Assembly (NCBI GenBank): GCA_028278205.1 | Contig: JANQES010000143.1 | Coordinates: forward strand, 62,001-126,000 | Direction: 5' to 3' | DNA length: 64,000 nt | Source: Rhodothermales bacterium | GTDB taxonomy: Bacteria; Bacteroidota; Rhodothermia; Rhodothermales; Bin80 | Part shown: in pieces, positions 50,834-59,531 of the stretch | Layout: the number at the start of each line of letters is the position of its first letter | Position numbering within the stretch: the first letter of the stretch is position 1 | Program-made: the position numbers and the translations under genes | Notes under the pieces: generated by a model | What the model was told of the DNA's origin: nothing | Seen by the model: the letters and a program-made list of their open reading frames with translations, nothing else | The model's database searches: none

Positions 50834-51157
50834 ATGGATGCAGGCATGAAGCATAAAAGCCCTGTCCAATCAGGGGATATTCAAATTCGATCTATCGATC
50901 TGGAGGGCAAGGTTGCATCCGGCGCCGGCATAGAGTTTTTGCGGGCCGAATTGCCCATGAACTATCCCACTCCCTTTGTTCTGGTTCGCTATAAAGAGGA
51001 TGGAGTAGAGCAGAAGTATGGACTTCGTCTTGATATGGACAAGGGTGTTTTTGTGGATCATTTCAACGACAAAGCTAAAGAAAGAGTTTTAAAAGAGGCG
51101 GTGTCGGCGATCTTAGCAATTCTGGTTGCCACGTTGGGTATAGCAAGACTATTCTAA
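50834..51157 (+). CDS. small hypothetical protein with C-terminal membrane helix
   Basis: A 107-residue protein of unknown family: a beta-rich N-terminal two-thirds (RSIDLEGKVASGAGIEFLRA) and a C-terminal helix (AVSAILAILVATLGIARLF) likely to sit in the inner membrane. Lower G+C than the neighbours. With the preceding gene it forms an AT-richer island between the AsmA-like gene and PEP carboxylase. An immunity or antitoxin role is speculation. Confidence 0.55.
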   Translation: MDAGMKHKSPVQSGDIQIRSIDLEGKVASGAGIEFLRAELPMNYPTPFVLVRYKEDGVEQKYGLRLDMDKGVFVDHFNDKAKERVLKEAVSAILAILVATLGIARLF

Positions 51158-51162
51158 CATCT

Positions 51163-53946
51163 TTACCCCGTACTCTGCATCGCCGCTGCGATCCCGTTGA
51201 CACTCAGGAAGAGTGCTTGTGCCAGCGGTCCGCGGTCGGCTTCGGAGGCGGCGCGGTAGCGTTTCATGAGTTCGATCTGAAGCAGGTTCAGCACGTCGGT
51301 GTAGGGATTGCGCAGGGCGATGGATTTTTGGATGACGGGCGTGTTGTCGAGCAGGCTGTTCTGGCCCGTGATCTGGATGATAGCCCGGCGGGCGCGGTCG
51401 AAGTCGGCGGCGATACGGTCGTGCAGGGAGGCTTGTTCGTCGCCGGCCTGACCGGCATATTCACGGGCGATGTCGAGGCGGGCGCGGGCCATCTCGCGCT
51501 GGGCATTGTTGACGACGGCCTGGAAGAACGGCCACGCCTCGTACATCCGGCGGAGCGCATCGAGGTGCGCCGCCTCGTCCTCGATGACGCCATGCAGCCC
51601 CTTGCCGATGCCGTACCATCCGGGCACGATGTAGCGCGTCTGCGTCCACGCAAAGACCCACGGAATGGCGCGCAAGCCCTCAAAATCCACCTCATCCGCT
51701 GATTTTCGCGAGACCGGACGTGAGGCAATCGGCAGGCGGCTGATCTGTTCGATGGGCGTCACGCGGGCGTACCACGGCCACAACGCCGGATCGTGGACGA
51801 GCGTACGGTAGGCTTCCATGGATTGCTCAGCGATCTGCGTCATCAGCCGGTCGTCGGCCTCGTCGTCGGGCGAAGTGGCGGATTGTGCCGGTGCCGTGAG
51901 CACCGCGCCGGTGATCTGTTCGAGATGTCGCCGCGCGATGGCCGGCAGCGCGTAGCGGAACGAGATGACCTCGCCTTGCTCGGTAAACCGGATGCGCCCG
52001 TTATGCACCACCGGCGGCATGGCGAGGATGGCCTGCCCCGCGCGCCCGCCGCCGCGCCCGACGGTGCCGCCGCGCCCATGAAACAGCCGAAAATCGACCT
52101 CATGGTCGCGGCAGACCTGCCCGATGCGGGCCTGTGCCTGGTGCAGCGCCCAGTTCGCCATCCAGTAGCCGCCGTCTTTATTGCTGTCTGAGTAGCCGAG
52201 CATGATCTCCTGAAGATGGCCCCGCGCCGCGAGGTGCTTCCGGTAGACCGGATGGTCGAAAAGCTGATGCAGGAACGCGTCGGCGCTGTGCAGGTCGTCG
52301 ATGGTTTCGAAGAGCGGCACCACGTCGAGCGGCGAGACGACGCCGTCGTCGTTCATTTGCCACAGACCCACCTCTTTAGCCAGCAGCATCACCTCCAACA
52401 AGTTGCTCACCGCATGCGTCATACTGACGATAAAACTCCCGATGGCGGCAGGCTCGCGCGTCACGATCTCGCGGATGACCTCGAAGGTTTCGATGACGGT
52501 CTGCGTTGTTTCGGGCAGGTCGGCATGGCGGGGCAGGAGGGGGCGCGGGTTGGCGAGTTCGTTGCTCAGCAGCGTCAGCCGGTCTTCTTCCGATAAGGCC
52601 TCGTAGTCGTCGGCAACACCGGCCAGGCGCAGCATCGCCGCCACGGCTTCCTGGTGGACGCGGCTGTGCTGGCGCACGTCGAGGGCGGCCATGTGGAAGC
52701 CGAACACCTCAGCCTGAATCAGCAGCCGTCCGAGCCGCCCGTGTTCAACCAGATCCTCAAAGCCGGTCTCGATGAGGCAATCGGCCAGCAGGTGGAGGTC
52801 TGCGTAGAAGCGGGCGCTGTCGTAGCCGCCGGCCTGGGGCGGCGTGGCGGTGTCGAGCGCTTCGATCAGCCTTTCGAGCCGGATCATCATGTAGCTGATC
52901 TTGCGCCGGTATGGCTCGTGCCGGAACTGCCGCTGGCGGAATTCCTCCAGGGAAAGCGCCGTTTCATCTTTTCTGATGGACGTGTAGAGCGCCTGCGGAA
53001 TCGGTGTCTGGCGTTCGGAGAGGCTGAGTTCGCGGCGTAAGTCGCGCAATTCGGTCAGGTAGCTTGCCAGGGCGGTGCGGCGTTGCATCGCCACGGTGCG
53101 GCGCGTGACGGCGGCGGTCACGTTGGGGTTGCCGTCGCGGTCGCTGCCAATCCACGAGCGGAACCGCAGAAAGACGGGCACGTCGGGCTTCTGGCCGTAA
53201 TGCCGTTTCACCGCGCGGCGCAGATCCTGATGAATGCGCGGGATGGTCTCCCAGACGGCGTTGCGCAAGAAATACAGCCCGTTTTCGACCTCATCGATGA
53301 CCGTCGGGCGGGCGGCGCGCACTTCGTCGGTAGCCAGCAGCAGCGCGATGTGGTTGTGGATGCGGTTGAGGATTGCGTCTTGCTCTTCCGGCGTGGGGTT
53401 GTCCTGGCGCAACTGCTTCATGAGCGCCGCCAGTTCTTGCTGTTTGTAAAGGATGCTCCGACGGCGCGCCTCGGTGGGATGGGCCGTGATGGTCGGCTGG
53501 ATGTCGAGCCGGTGGATCAACGCCTGCACCTGGTCGAAGTCGTAGCCTTTTTGTTTGAGGCGGAAGACGGCTTCGTCGATAGATTCGTCGCGGGGATGCG
53601 TCCGGCTGCGCCGCGCCCGGTCCCGGTTGATACGGATGATCTCTTGCTGTTCGGATTTGTTGACCAGATGGAAAAACGCCGTATACGATCGCAAAAGCCA
53701 CGTCATCTCGTCGAGGCTCAGCCGGGCGATGCGGGCGGCGGCGTCGGCGCGCAGCTCGGGGCGACGCTCGTGGATGGCGCGCTTGCACAGCCCACGTAAC
53801 TCTTCGACGAGGGCAAACGACGCCTCGCCGGCCTGCTCGCGGATGACGTGCCCCAACATCGTCCCCAGCAGGTTGATCTGCTCGCTCAACGACGTCGAAA
53901 TACCCGTTCCTTCGGCTTCAATATTGAGTCCTTGCCAGCGGTGCAT
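51163..53946 (-). CDS. ppc: phosphoenolpyruvate carboxylase
   Basis: A 927-residue cytoplasmic enzyme making oxaloacetate from phosphoenolpyruvate and bicarbonate to refill the TCA cycle. The catalytic histidine motif TAHPTEARRRS, the lysine motif GYSDSNKDGGYW and the glycine loop FHGRGGTVGRGGG are intact, and the C-terminus NGIAAAMQSTG matches the family end. Length is typical of bacterial type PEPC. It is a single gene. Confidence 0.96.
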   Translation of the reverse strand: MHRWQGLNIEAEGTGISTSLSEQINLLGTMLGHVIREQAGEASFALVEELRGLCKRAIHERRPELRADAAARIARLSLDEMTWLLRSYTAFFHLVNKSEQQEIIRINRDRARRSRTHPRDESIDEAVFRLKQKGYDFDQVQALIHRLDIQPTITAHPTEARRRSILYKQQELAALMKQLRQDNPTPEEQDAILNRIHNHIALLLATDEVRAARPTVIDEVENGLYFLRNAVWETIPRIHQDLRRAVKRHYGQKPDVPVFLRFRSWIGSDRDGNPNVTAAVTRRTVAMQRRTALASYLTELRDLRRELSLSERQTPIPQALYTSIRKDETALSLEEFRQRQFRHEPYRRKISYMMIRLERLIEALDTATPPQAGGYDSARFYADLHLLADCLIETGFEDLVEHGRLGRLLIQAEVFGFHMAALDVRQHSRVHQEAVAAMLRLAGVADDYEALSEEDRLTLLSNELANPRPLLPRHADLPETTQTVIETFEVIREIVTREPAAIGSFIVSMTHAVSNLLEVMLLAKEVGLWQMNDDGVVSPLDVVPLFETIDDLHSADAFLHQLFDHPVYRKHLAARGHLQEIMLGYSDSNKDGGYWMANWALHQAQARIGQVCRDHEVDFRLFHGRGGTVGRGGGRAGQAILAMPPVVHNGRIRFTEQGEVISFRYALPAIARRHLEQITGAVLTAPAQSATSPDDEADDRLMTQIAEQSMEAYRTLVHDPALWPWYARVTPIEQISRLPIASRPVSRKSADEVDFEGLRAIPWVFAWTQTRYIVPGWYGIGKGLHGVIEDEAAHLDALRRMYEAWPFFQAVVNNAQREMARARLDIAREYAGQAGDEQASLHDRIAADFDRARRAIIQITGQNSLLDNTPVIQKSIALRNPYTDVLNLLQIELMKRYRAASEADRGPLAQALFLSVNGIAAAMQSTG

Positions 53947-54153
53947 GCTTTTCTGGTTTTTCGTTTCTGGTTGTTCTGATCATCAAAGAAGCTCGTCACG
54001 AGGCAGAGCATCGCAACGAGCAGGGGTGGCGTCATCCGTTGAGATCGCATCGTCGAAGGAAGATAACGCCATTCGTGATGTGTGGTATTAGTTCTTTAAA
54101 AAAAGTGCAATCCCATTCAGCAAACTTGTCCTTACCCAGCAGGTGGTTTCCCC

Positions 54154-54304
54154 AGCTCCGGAGGGGCGTCCTGTTTGTAGAATATTGCCCCTTTTTTAGG
54201 ACAAGCTCCGTAGGATCTGCCGGATCCTTTCTCAACAGGCCGCTCCTACGGAGCTTGTCGATTTTTTGAGCTTTGTGCTACAAACAGGTCGCGCCTACGG
54301 CGCT
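54154..54304. repeat. AGCTCCGTAGG...CTGTTTGTAG nested palindrome, copy 2
   Basis: Outer arms GGGGCGTCCTGTTTGTAG (54163-54180) and CTACAAACAGGTCGCGCC (54278-54295), inner arms GACAAGCTCCGTAGGA and CCTACGGAGCTTGTC. Same plan as 21783-21928. The gap 53947-54399 contains this and short GAGCGAAGCGACTGAC words but no gene. Confidence 0.85.
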
Positions 54305-54399
54305 AAAAAAGGTAATGACGTCGCTGTGCCACCAATAAACAACACACGAGCGAAGCGACTGACCAAAGGTAAACCACGGACAATTGACAACCCACAGAA

Positions 54400-55212
54400 C
54401 TATTCCGCATTCAATGGCTGAACCGTCACATTTTCCAGGATAATCTCAGAGAGCAGCTTGATGTCGCCCGATGCCATGAAGGCGTCGTAGCGTTCGATGG
54501 GCGTGCCGGGGCCGGGGAGCGAATCGGAGACGAAATTGTGGTAATCGGCGATGCGCACGCCGCCGACGGTGCGGGTGTTGAAGGCCTTGCGGAAGCGCGT
54601 GCCACCCTCGTCGCGGTGGTAGTCGTAGGCGAGGTAATCCATGGTGTGCCGGTCCATATGGAACCAGTAGATAAAGCGATCCTCGAAGTCGCTGCCGCCG
54701 CCCTCCTGCTGAAACGTTACCTCGATTTTATGATAGGGCTGGCCGTCTACCTCGGCCTCGCCCAGATACCGCTTTTGCACAGCGGCATCATTGAGGTTGA
54801 ACGGCAAGAGCGCGAAGTAGGGCACCGAGTTGAGCGGCGTGGCCAGCCGGTTGGTGTCGCCCTCCGAAAGCACGACGCGCTCGCCGTTGATCTCTCGATA
54901 GATGCCGTCGTTGTTCAAGACCTCGCGGACGGCGCCCGTCGTGTCGGTGTAGGTGCGTTCGTAGGTGTAAAGGCCGCCGTCGCGGGTGATCTTAAAATGC
55001 TTGCCGCGAAAGTCGAACTCGACGACGCCGTGCATGAGCACGTCGCCGCCGTGCGCGGCGATAGCCTGATCGACGATGACCTGCGCCTGATCGGCAGGCG
55101 CCGAGGCCGGTTTGACATTGGCATCGATGGCTTCTTCGACGTCCCCCTGCGCGCAGGCGATCAGCAAAAACGGGACGAGAAAAAGCAGAAGGCGAGAGGG
55201 TGGGAAAGACAT
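54400..55212 (-). CDS. DUF6503-like lipoprotein
   Basis: A 270-residue lipoprotein (lipobox LLIAC at residues 16-20) of the DUF6503 kind often found in Bacteroidota. Motifs include AIAAHGGD near the N-terminus, VEFDFRGKHFKITRDGG, and a central IYWFHMDRHTMDYLAYDY. It resembles LolA/LppX-type lipid-binding half-barrels, so outer-membrane lipid handling is possible. It lies alone. Confidence 0.82.
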   Translation of the reverse strand: MSFPPSRLLLFLVPFLLIACAQGDVEEAIDANVKPASAPADQAQVIVDQAIAAHGGDVLMHGVVEFDFRGKHFKITRDGGLYTYERTYTDTTGAVREVLNNDGIYREINGERVVLSEGDTNRLATPLNSVPYFALLPFNLNDAAVQKRYLGEAEVDGQPYHKIEVTFQQEGGGSDFEDRFIYWFHMDRHTMDYLAYDYHRDEGGTRFRKAFNTRTVGGVRIADYHNFVSDSLPGPGTPIERYDAFMASGDIKLLSEIILENVTVQPLNAE

Positions 55213-55280
55213 GGCACTGTGAGGGCAAGGTGAGAGCGATACCGATTAGGTTTCCGCGCGCAGTGAAAAGTTACGCGTTT

Positions 55281-55339
55281 CCGGTTCAAAGTTTCAGGTT
55301 TTACAAAAGAAGAACGTTGAACCTTGAACTTGAAACTCA
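55281..55339. repeat. GTTTCAAGTTCAAGG-word inverted repeat
   Basis: CCGGTTCAAAGTTTCAGGTT (55281-55300) faces ACGTTGAACCTTGAACTTGA (55314 on). The right arm contributes the TGA stop codon of the next gene. Confidence 0.8.
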
Positions 55340-55669
55340 CCCTCCCTTCTCCCGATACGCGCGCCGGATCTTCAGCTTCAGCAATTGCCGTTCGATGAGC
55401 AGGTCGGCCAGGTGGGGGGGGATGTCTCTGGGGGCGGATTCGGCGAAGACGCGTTTGACGTCGCGCTCAGCCACGTCGATGCGATAGAGGATGTGCATCA
55501 GCATCTCCGGGTTGCGGTCGAGCAGGGCGGTGATTTTGGGGATGAGAAACCGCCGGACGTTCTCCAGGGTCGGCCCGCCGGATTGGGTGAGCGCAGCCTC
55601 CGGCGCCGCACCGAAGGAGTGCGCAAACGCCTGGAGGGCTTCGTGCGTCAAGTCGTTATCAGGTTCCAT
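55337..55669 (-). CDS. small conserved hypothetical protein
   Basis: A 110-residue helical, charged cytoplasmic protein (MEPDNDLTHEALQAF; LLDRNPEMLMHILYRIDVAE). I do not know a function. I start it at ATG 55669; the frame extends upstream through the HU promoter region only by chance. It is divergent from the HU gene, with 187 bases between their starts, so it may be co-regulated. The phrase MLMHILYRIDVAE recalls short Bacteroidota proteins of unknown role. Confidence 0.7.
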   Translation of the reverse strand: MEPDNDLTHEALQAFAHSFGAAPEAALTQSGGPTLENVRRFLIPKITALLDRNPEMLMHILYRIDVAERDVKRVFAESAPRDIPPHLADLLIERQLLKLKIRRAYREKGG

Positions 55670-55856
55670 GAGGGAAGAACCCGGTTGATACGAAGTTGTT
55701 CGGGCGCCATGATCTGTGCTGCAAAACGCCCGGAACCCTATTTTTACAGAGCTTTTGGAATCAAGGGCACCCGGCGAGCGTTTAGAAACCGCCACAGTCT
55801 CCTGGCGGGACCCCCACGGTCGTGCTCGCCGCTTGTTGATCCAGCCTCTTCGAATC

Positions 55857-56156
55857 GTGACAAAAGCGGACATCATCGAACGCATCGCCAGCGGAACCGG
55901 TCTCACCAAGATCGAGACCGAGGCCGTGGTCAACGGCTTCATCGCTACCGTCATCAATGCCCTCACGCAAGGCGAGGGGGTCGAACTGCGGGGTTTCGGG
56001 TCGTTTCGCGCCCAGCCTCGGGCTGCCCGGACGGCGCGCAATCCGCGCACGAAGGAAATCGTCGAGATCGAAGCGCGCTACGTGCCGGTGTTCAAGGCCT
56101 CAAAGGATTTCCGCGACGCCGTGGACGAAGCGATGAAGGAGAGGCGTGAAACGTAA
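55857..56156 (+). CDS. HU/IHF-family DNA-binding protein
   Basis: A 99-residue nucleoid protein starting at GTG 55857 (TKADIIERIASGTGL). The dimerisation helices, the GFGSFRAQPRAARTARNPRT beta-arm region with its Arg/Pro tip, and the C-terminal helix KASKDFRDAVDEAM match HU/IHF. It bends DNA as a dimer; it cannot be assigned to HU or IHF by eye. The upstream open frame from 55716 is non-family sequence. The TAA stop lies inside a palindromic repeat arm (ACGTAA). Confidence 0.92.
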   Translation: MTKADIIERIASGTGLTKIETEAVVNGFIATVINALTQGEGVELRGFGSFRAQPRAARTARNPRTKEIVEIEARYVPVFKASKDFRDAVDEAMKERRET

Positions 56157-56226
56157 AACGTAAGGGTGCTATTAGAAAGGCCTCAACAGAGCACCCTTAC
56201 GTTTCACGTTTCACGTTTTACGTTAA
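56145..56226. repeat. ACGTAAA-word inverted repeat
   Basis: CGTGAAACGTAAAACGTAAG (from 56145) faces CTTACGTTTCACGTTTCACG (56196 on). The left arm ends the HU gene. Confidence 0.88.
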
Positions 56227-56241
56227 AAACGATGTCGAAAT

Positions 56242-57429
56242 ATGGCTAAGACCTATAAAACGTGCGAAGAGTGTGGTGCCCGGCTGGACGAGGGCGCGGT
56301 GCAGTGCGATCTGTGCGGCTCGTTCGTGGAGACGCCCGAAACCGCCGAGGCCGAATTGGTTGCTGAGCCGGAAACGCCGGGGTTGCCTGTCGAAGCGGAG
56401 GCAATGGCTGAATCGGAAGCGACGGCGGGGTCTGCCGAAGACGCTGCTCCGGCCCAACCGGCGGATCGTCCGGCGATCCCGGCGGGGGTCTTTTGCAATC
56501 AGTGCGGGTGGAAGAATCCGCCCGGCGCCCGGTTTTGCTCGAAGTGCGGCGCGGCGTTGCAGGTGATTGATGATCCGGCGCCCACGGCTGCGCCGGTTGC
56601 CTCAGTCGCTGCGCCCGTTCCTGCGCAATCGGAGGAGAAAGCCCCAAAAATATCGGAATCAGCCCCGAAGGCTGCTTCATCCGGGATGGATCAAAAAGCC
56701 ATGTCGCGGCAGGTGGGCATCATCGTCGGGGCCGGGGTGTTGCTCGTGGTCGCATTGTTTCTGGTGACGGCGGTGAGCAAGACGCAGCCGGCAGGTGGGC
56801 CGGACCCTGCCGCGCAGCAGGCGATGCCGGCGCCGCCCGCGCCGGAGCAGACGCCGCTGCCGCCCCAACTCAACGAGCAGGTAGCCACCATCGAAGATGA
56901 GATGGCCGGGCTCACCGGCGCTGCCCGTGTGGCCCGGCAGCGCGACCTCATCGCCCTCTTCTTTAGCGCAGGCCGGCTGGACCGGGCCGCGCTCGAACAA
57001 CAGAAAATCGCCGAAGCTACCGGCGCCGTCGATGACTGGAAGCGCGTGGGCGATCTCTTCTACGATTGGATGAACACCATCCCGGATCCGCCGCGTAAAG
57101 CCCAGGTTGCCTCGCAGGCCGTCGCCGCCTATCAGACCGTTCTCGCGCAAGACCCCGACAACCTCGACGTGCGCACCGACATGGCGACGGCCTATCTCAA
57201 CACCGGCAGTCCCATGCAAGGCGTCACCGAAATCAAACGCGTCCTCGAGGCCGACTCGACCCATCTCCACGCCCGTTTCAACTACGGCCTCATGCTGACC
57301 TGGATCAACCGGCCTGATCAGGCCATCGAGCAGTTCGAGCAGGTCAAAGCCCTCGTCGATGAATCGTCGGATTATTACCGGCGCGCCGACGAGGCCATCC
57401 GCGTCATCCGGCAGGGAGGGAATTTGTAG
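56242..57429 (+). CDS. zinc-ribbon membrane protein with TPR domain
   Basis: A 395-residue protein. Two zinc ribbons come first (CEECGARLDEGAVQCDLCG at residues 8-26 and CNQCGWKNPPGARFCSKCG at about 84-102), each with four cysteines. A Pro/Ala-rich linker follows, then a membrane helix (GIIVGAGVLLVVALFLVTAV), a second linker and a TPR domain in the periplasm (AYQTVLAQDPDNLDVRTDMA, ARFNYGLMLTWINRPDQAIE). Such fusions are thought to link cytoplasmic sensing with envelope scaffolds. Codon use is ordinary for the region. Start at ATG 56242. Confidence 0.82.
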   Translation: MAKTYKTCEECGARLDEGAVQCDLCGSFVETPETAEAELVAEPETPGLPVEAEAMAESEATAGSAEDAAPAQPADRPAIPAGVFCNQCGWKNPPGARFCSKCGAALQVIDDPAPTAAPVASVAAPVPAQSEEKAPKISESAPKAASSGMDQKAMSRQVGIIVGAGVLLVVALFLVTAVSKTQPAGGPDPAAQQAMPAPPAPEQTPLPPQLNEQVATIEDEMAGLTGAARVARQRDLIALFFSAGRLDRAALEQQKIAEATGAVDDWKRVGDLFYDWMNTIPDPPRKAQVASQAVAAYQTVLAQDPDNLDVRTDMATAYLNTGSPMQGVTEIKRVLEADSTHLHARFNYGLMLTWINRPDQAIEQFEQVKALVDESSDYYRRADEAIRVIRQGGNL

Positions 57430-57611
57430 AACGTAAAACGTGAAACGTAAAACGTGAAACGTAAGGGTGCTTCGTTTACCCATCAGGCCATCGAATCTGA
57501 AATTCGCAGATACGAGCAACGGACGCATTGGATCGTTTTTCTTCGAAAAGGGTGGCCTCGGCGAAAACAGTTCAACAAGCACCCTTACGCTTTACGTTTT
57601 ACGTTTTACGC
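57430..57611. repeat. ACGTAAA-word inverted repeat overlapping modA
   Basis: The left arm, 57431-57470, has five words (ACGTAAAACGTGAAACGTAA and on); the right arm, 57577-57611, is ACCCTTACGCTTTACGTTTT and on. A 100-base loop separates them. The GTG start of modA lies in the left arm and its signal-peptide core in the right arm. Confidence 0.9.
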
Positions 57612-58350
57612 CCTTGTTCTCTTTCTATGGACAGGGTGCGCCAGTGAACCGCGGCCGGACGAGCAAGCGCGCCGGGAAATCGTCGTGTTTGCCGCCGCCT
57701 CGCTGACCGATGCACTGGAGACTATCGCCGATTCGTTCGAGGCAGCCTATCCGCGTGATCGTGTGATTTTGAATGTGGCGGCTACCTCGCTCCTGGCCCG
57801 GCAGATCGAACAGGGAGCGCCCGCCGACGTGTTTTTCTCAGCCAATCTGGCGTGGATGCAGCAGCTTGAAGAGCAGGGGCGTGTCGTGGGGCCGGTTCGG
57901 GAGCCTTTAAGTAATCAACTCGTCGTGGTGGGCCGCCCGGAGACCCCGGTGTTGCCGTCGTTAGAGGCGCTCGCCGGGGAGTCGCGCATTGCCCTGGCCG
58001 ATCCGGAGCACGTGCCGGCAGGCCTCTACGCCCGCGAAGGCCTCGAATGCGCCGGTTTGTGGGAACAGATCTTCCCTCGCATCGTGCCGACGCTCGACGT
58101 GCGGGCGGCGTTGCTGTCGGTCCGCAACGGCGCCGCCGACGTCGCGGTCGTCTACGCCTCCGACGTGCAGGCCGATCCCAACGTTCGGGTTTTGCTGCAA
58201 TGGCCCGCCGCGTGCCAGCCGGAGATCCGGTACGCAGCGGCTCGGCTTCGCGATGCGAACCACCCGGAGGGCGCCGACCGCCTGCTCGCCTACGCCACAG
58301 ACCCCGCGCGCACCGCTGTCTGGGAACGCTTCGGCTTTCTGACACGATGA
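57454..58350 (+). CDS. modA: molybdate-binding lipoprotein
   Basis: A 298-residue molybdate/tungstate-binding protein of an ABC importer. Ligand-binding features are VFAAASLTDALE and NVAATSLLARQIEQGAPADV, with VVYASDVQ near the C-terminus. The lipobox is LWTGC, so it is membrane-anchored. The only start that gives a signal sequence is GTG 57454 inside a repeat arm; the hydrophobic core (ALRFTFYALVLFL) is encoded by the opposite arm, and about 40 non-family residues lie between. A shorter version starting later is unlikely, since no start codon precedes the core closely. modB follows 210 bases downstream. Confidence 0.85.
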   Translation: MKRKGASFTHQAIESEIRRYEQRTHWIVFLRKGWPRRKQFNKHPYALRFTFYALVLFLWTGCASEPRPDEQARREIVVFAAASLTDALETIADSFEAAYPRDRVILNVAATSLLARQIEQGAPADVFFSANLAWMQQLEEQGRVVGPVREPLSNQLVVVGRPETPVLPSLEALAGESRIALADPEHVPAGLYAREGLECAGLWEQIFPRIVPTLDVRAALLSVRNGAADVAVVYASDVQADPNVRVLLQWPAACQPEIRYAAARLRDANHPEGADRLLAYATDPARTAVWERFGFLTR

Positions 58351-58370
58351 AAGGCTCGGCTTCGCCTTGC

Positions 58371-58558
58371 GTCATTCGTGGTCATTTGCACCCTGCGGGT
58401 GCGTCAAGTGCGCCTGCGGCGCGTCATTCATTGTCATGGGTTGAACTCGACAATAAATGACAGCGACCGAAGGGAGCTAATGACACGAGCGAAGCGAGTA
58501 AATGACCATGAATGACCGCGAGCAAAGCGAGCCAATGACACGAGCACTGCGAGTAAAC
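58371..58558. repeat. AATGACC/GAGCGAAGCGAG tandem-word element
   Basis: GCGTCATTCGTGGTCATTTG (58371 on) faces AAATGACCATGAATGACC (58499 on), with GCACCCTGCGGGTGCG and GTGCGCCTGCGGCGCG inner hairpins and three ACACGAGCGAAGCGAG-like words. It fills the modA-modB gap. Confidence 0.75.
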
Positions 58559-58560
58559 CA

Positions 58561-59256
58561 ATGATCTTATCACCGGCAGAGTGGGAAATCGTCGTGTTGT
58601 CGCTCCGGGTAGCGGGGGGCGCCGTGGCGGTGAGCGTGCCGTTCGGCATCGCGCTGGCGTACGCGCTGGCGCGTCGCCGGATGCCGGTGCCGTTTGTGGT
58701 GGAGAACCTGATTCAGTTGCCGCTGGTGCTGCCGCCGGTGGTCACGGGCTTGCTGCTCTTGATCGTGTTGGGGCCGGAAGGGCCGGTGGGCCGGTGGCTC
58801 GAAGGCGCGTTGGGGCTTCAGGTTGCCTTCAGCGGGGCCGGGGCGGCGTTGGCAGCGGCGGTGGTCTCTTTTCCGTTGATGGTACAGACGATGCGCGTGG
58901 CCTTCGAGCAGATCGACCCGGAATGGGAGGAGGCTGTCTACGTCTATGGCGGCGGGCGATGGGCGGCGTTCCGGCACGTCACGTTGCCGTTGGCGGCGCG
59001 GGGCATCACGGCGGGCGTCGTGCTCGCTTTTGCGCGCGCGGTAGGCGAGTTCGGGGCGACGATTGTGCTGGCGGGCAACATTCCAGGCCGCACACGCACC
59101 ATTCCGCTGGCTATCTTCACCCGCATCAATCAGGTAGGCGGCGAAGCGGCGGCGCTGCGGCTGGTCCTCGTCGCCGTCGTCTTGTCAATCCTGAGCCTGC
59201 TCGTCCATGCTCTGCTCACCCGTCGCCTCCACCGCCTCCGCGACAAGCGAAGGTGA
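58561..59256 (+). CDS. modB: molybdate ABC transporter permease
   Basis: A 231-residue inner-membrane permease with five helices and the EAA loop EEAVYVYGGGRWAAFRHVTL typical of ModB, plus FARAVGEFGATIVLAGNIPG. It forms the channel for molybdate delivered by ModA. The ATPase ModC, normally the next gene, is absent; the next 275 bases are a nested palindrome. It starts at ATG 58561, two bases after a repeat. Confidence 0.92.
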   Translation: MILSPAEWEIVVLSLRVAGGAVAVSVPFGIALAYALARRRMPVPFVVENLIQLPLVLPPVVTGLLLLIVLGPEGPVGRWLEGALGLQVAFSGAGAALAAAVVSFPLMVQTMRVAFEQIDPEWEEAVYVYGGGRWAAFRHVTLPLAARGITAGVVLAFARAVGEFGATIVLAGNIPGRTRTIPLAIFTRINQVGGEAAALRLVLVAVVLSILSLLVHALLTRRLHRLRDKRR

Positions 59257-59285
59257 GGGGGAGAAAGGGAGGATTTTAATAGCGA

Positions 59286-59454
59286 CTAATTACGTCGGAA
59301 TAAAATCTATCCCTTTTAGCTGACAATCAGCGGGTGGGTCACTGGTCATTGGTCACTAGTCACTCGTGGCGTCAAAAAACCAGTGACCAGTGACTAGTGA
59401 CCAATGACGGCTTAAGCAGAGCAAAGCGGACAGGATTTATTTCGACGTAATTAG
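59286..59454. repeat. nested palindrome, GGTCACT element inside another
   Basis: Outer arms CTAATTACGTCGGAATAAAA (59286 on) and TTTATTTCGACGTAATTAG (59436-59454); inside, at 59336-59407, lies a GGTCACT-word element nearly identical in word to 36030-36105. This suggests one element inserted into another. The gap 59257-59531 has no gene. Confidence 0.88.
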
Positions 59455-59531
59455 AAAGTTACTCTGAGCCCGCGCGCGGCGGCTTGGTAAGAAAGAAAGC
59501 CCACCTTGTCTTACCAACCACCGACCGAACG

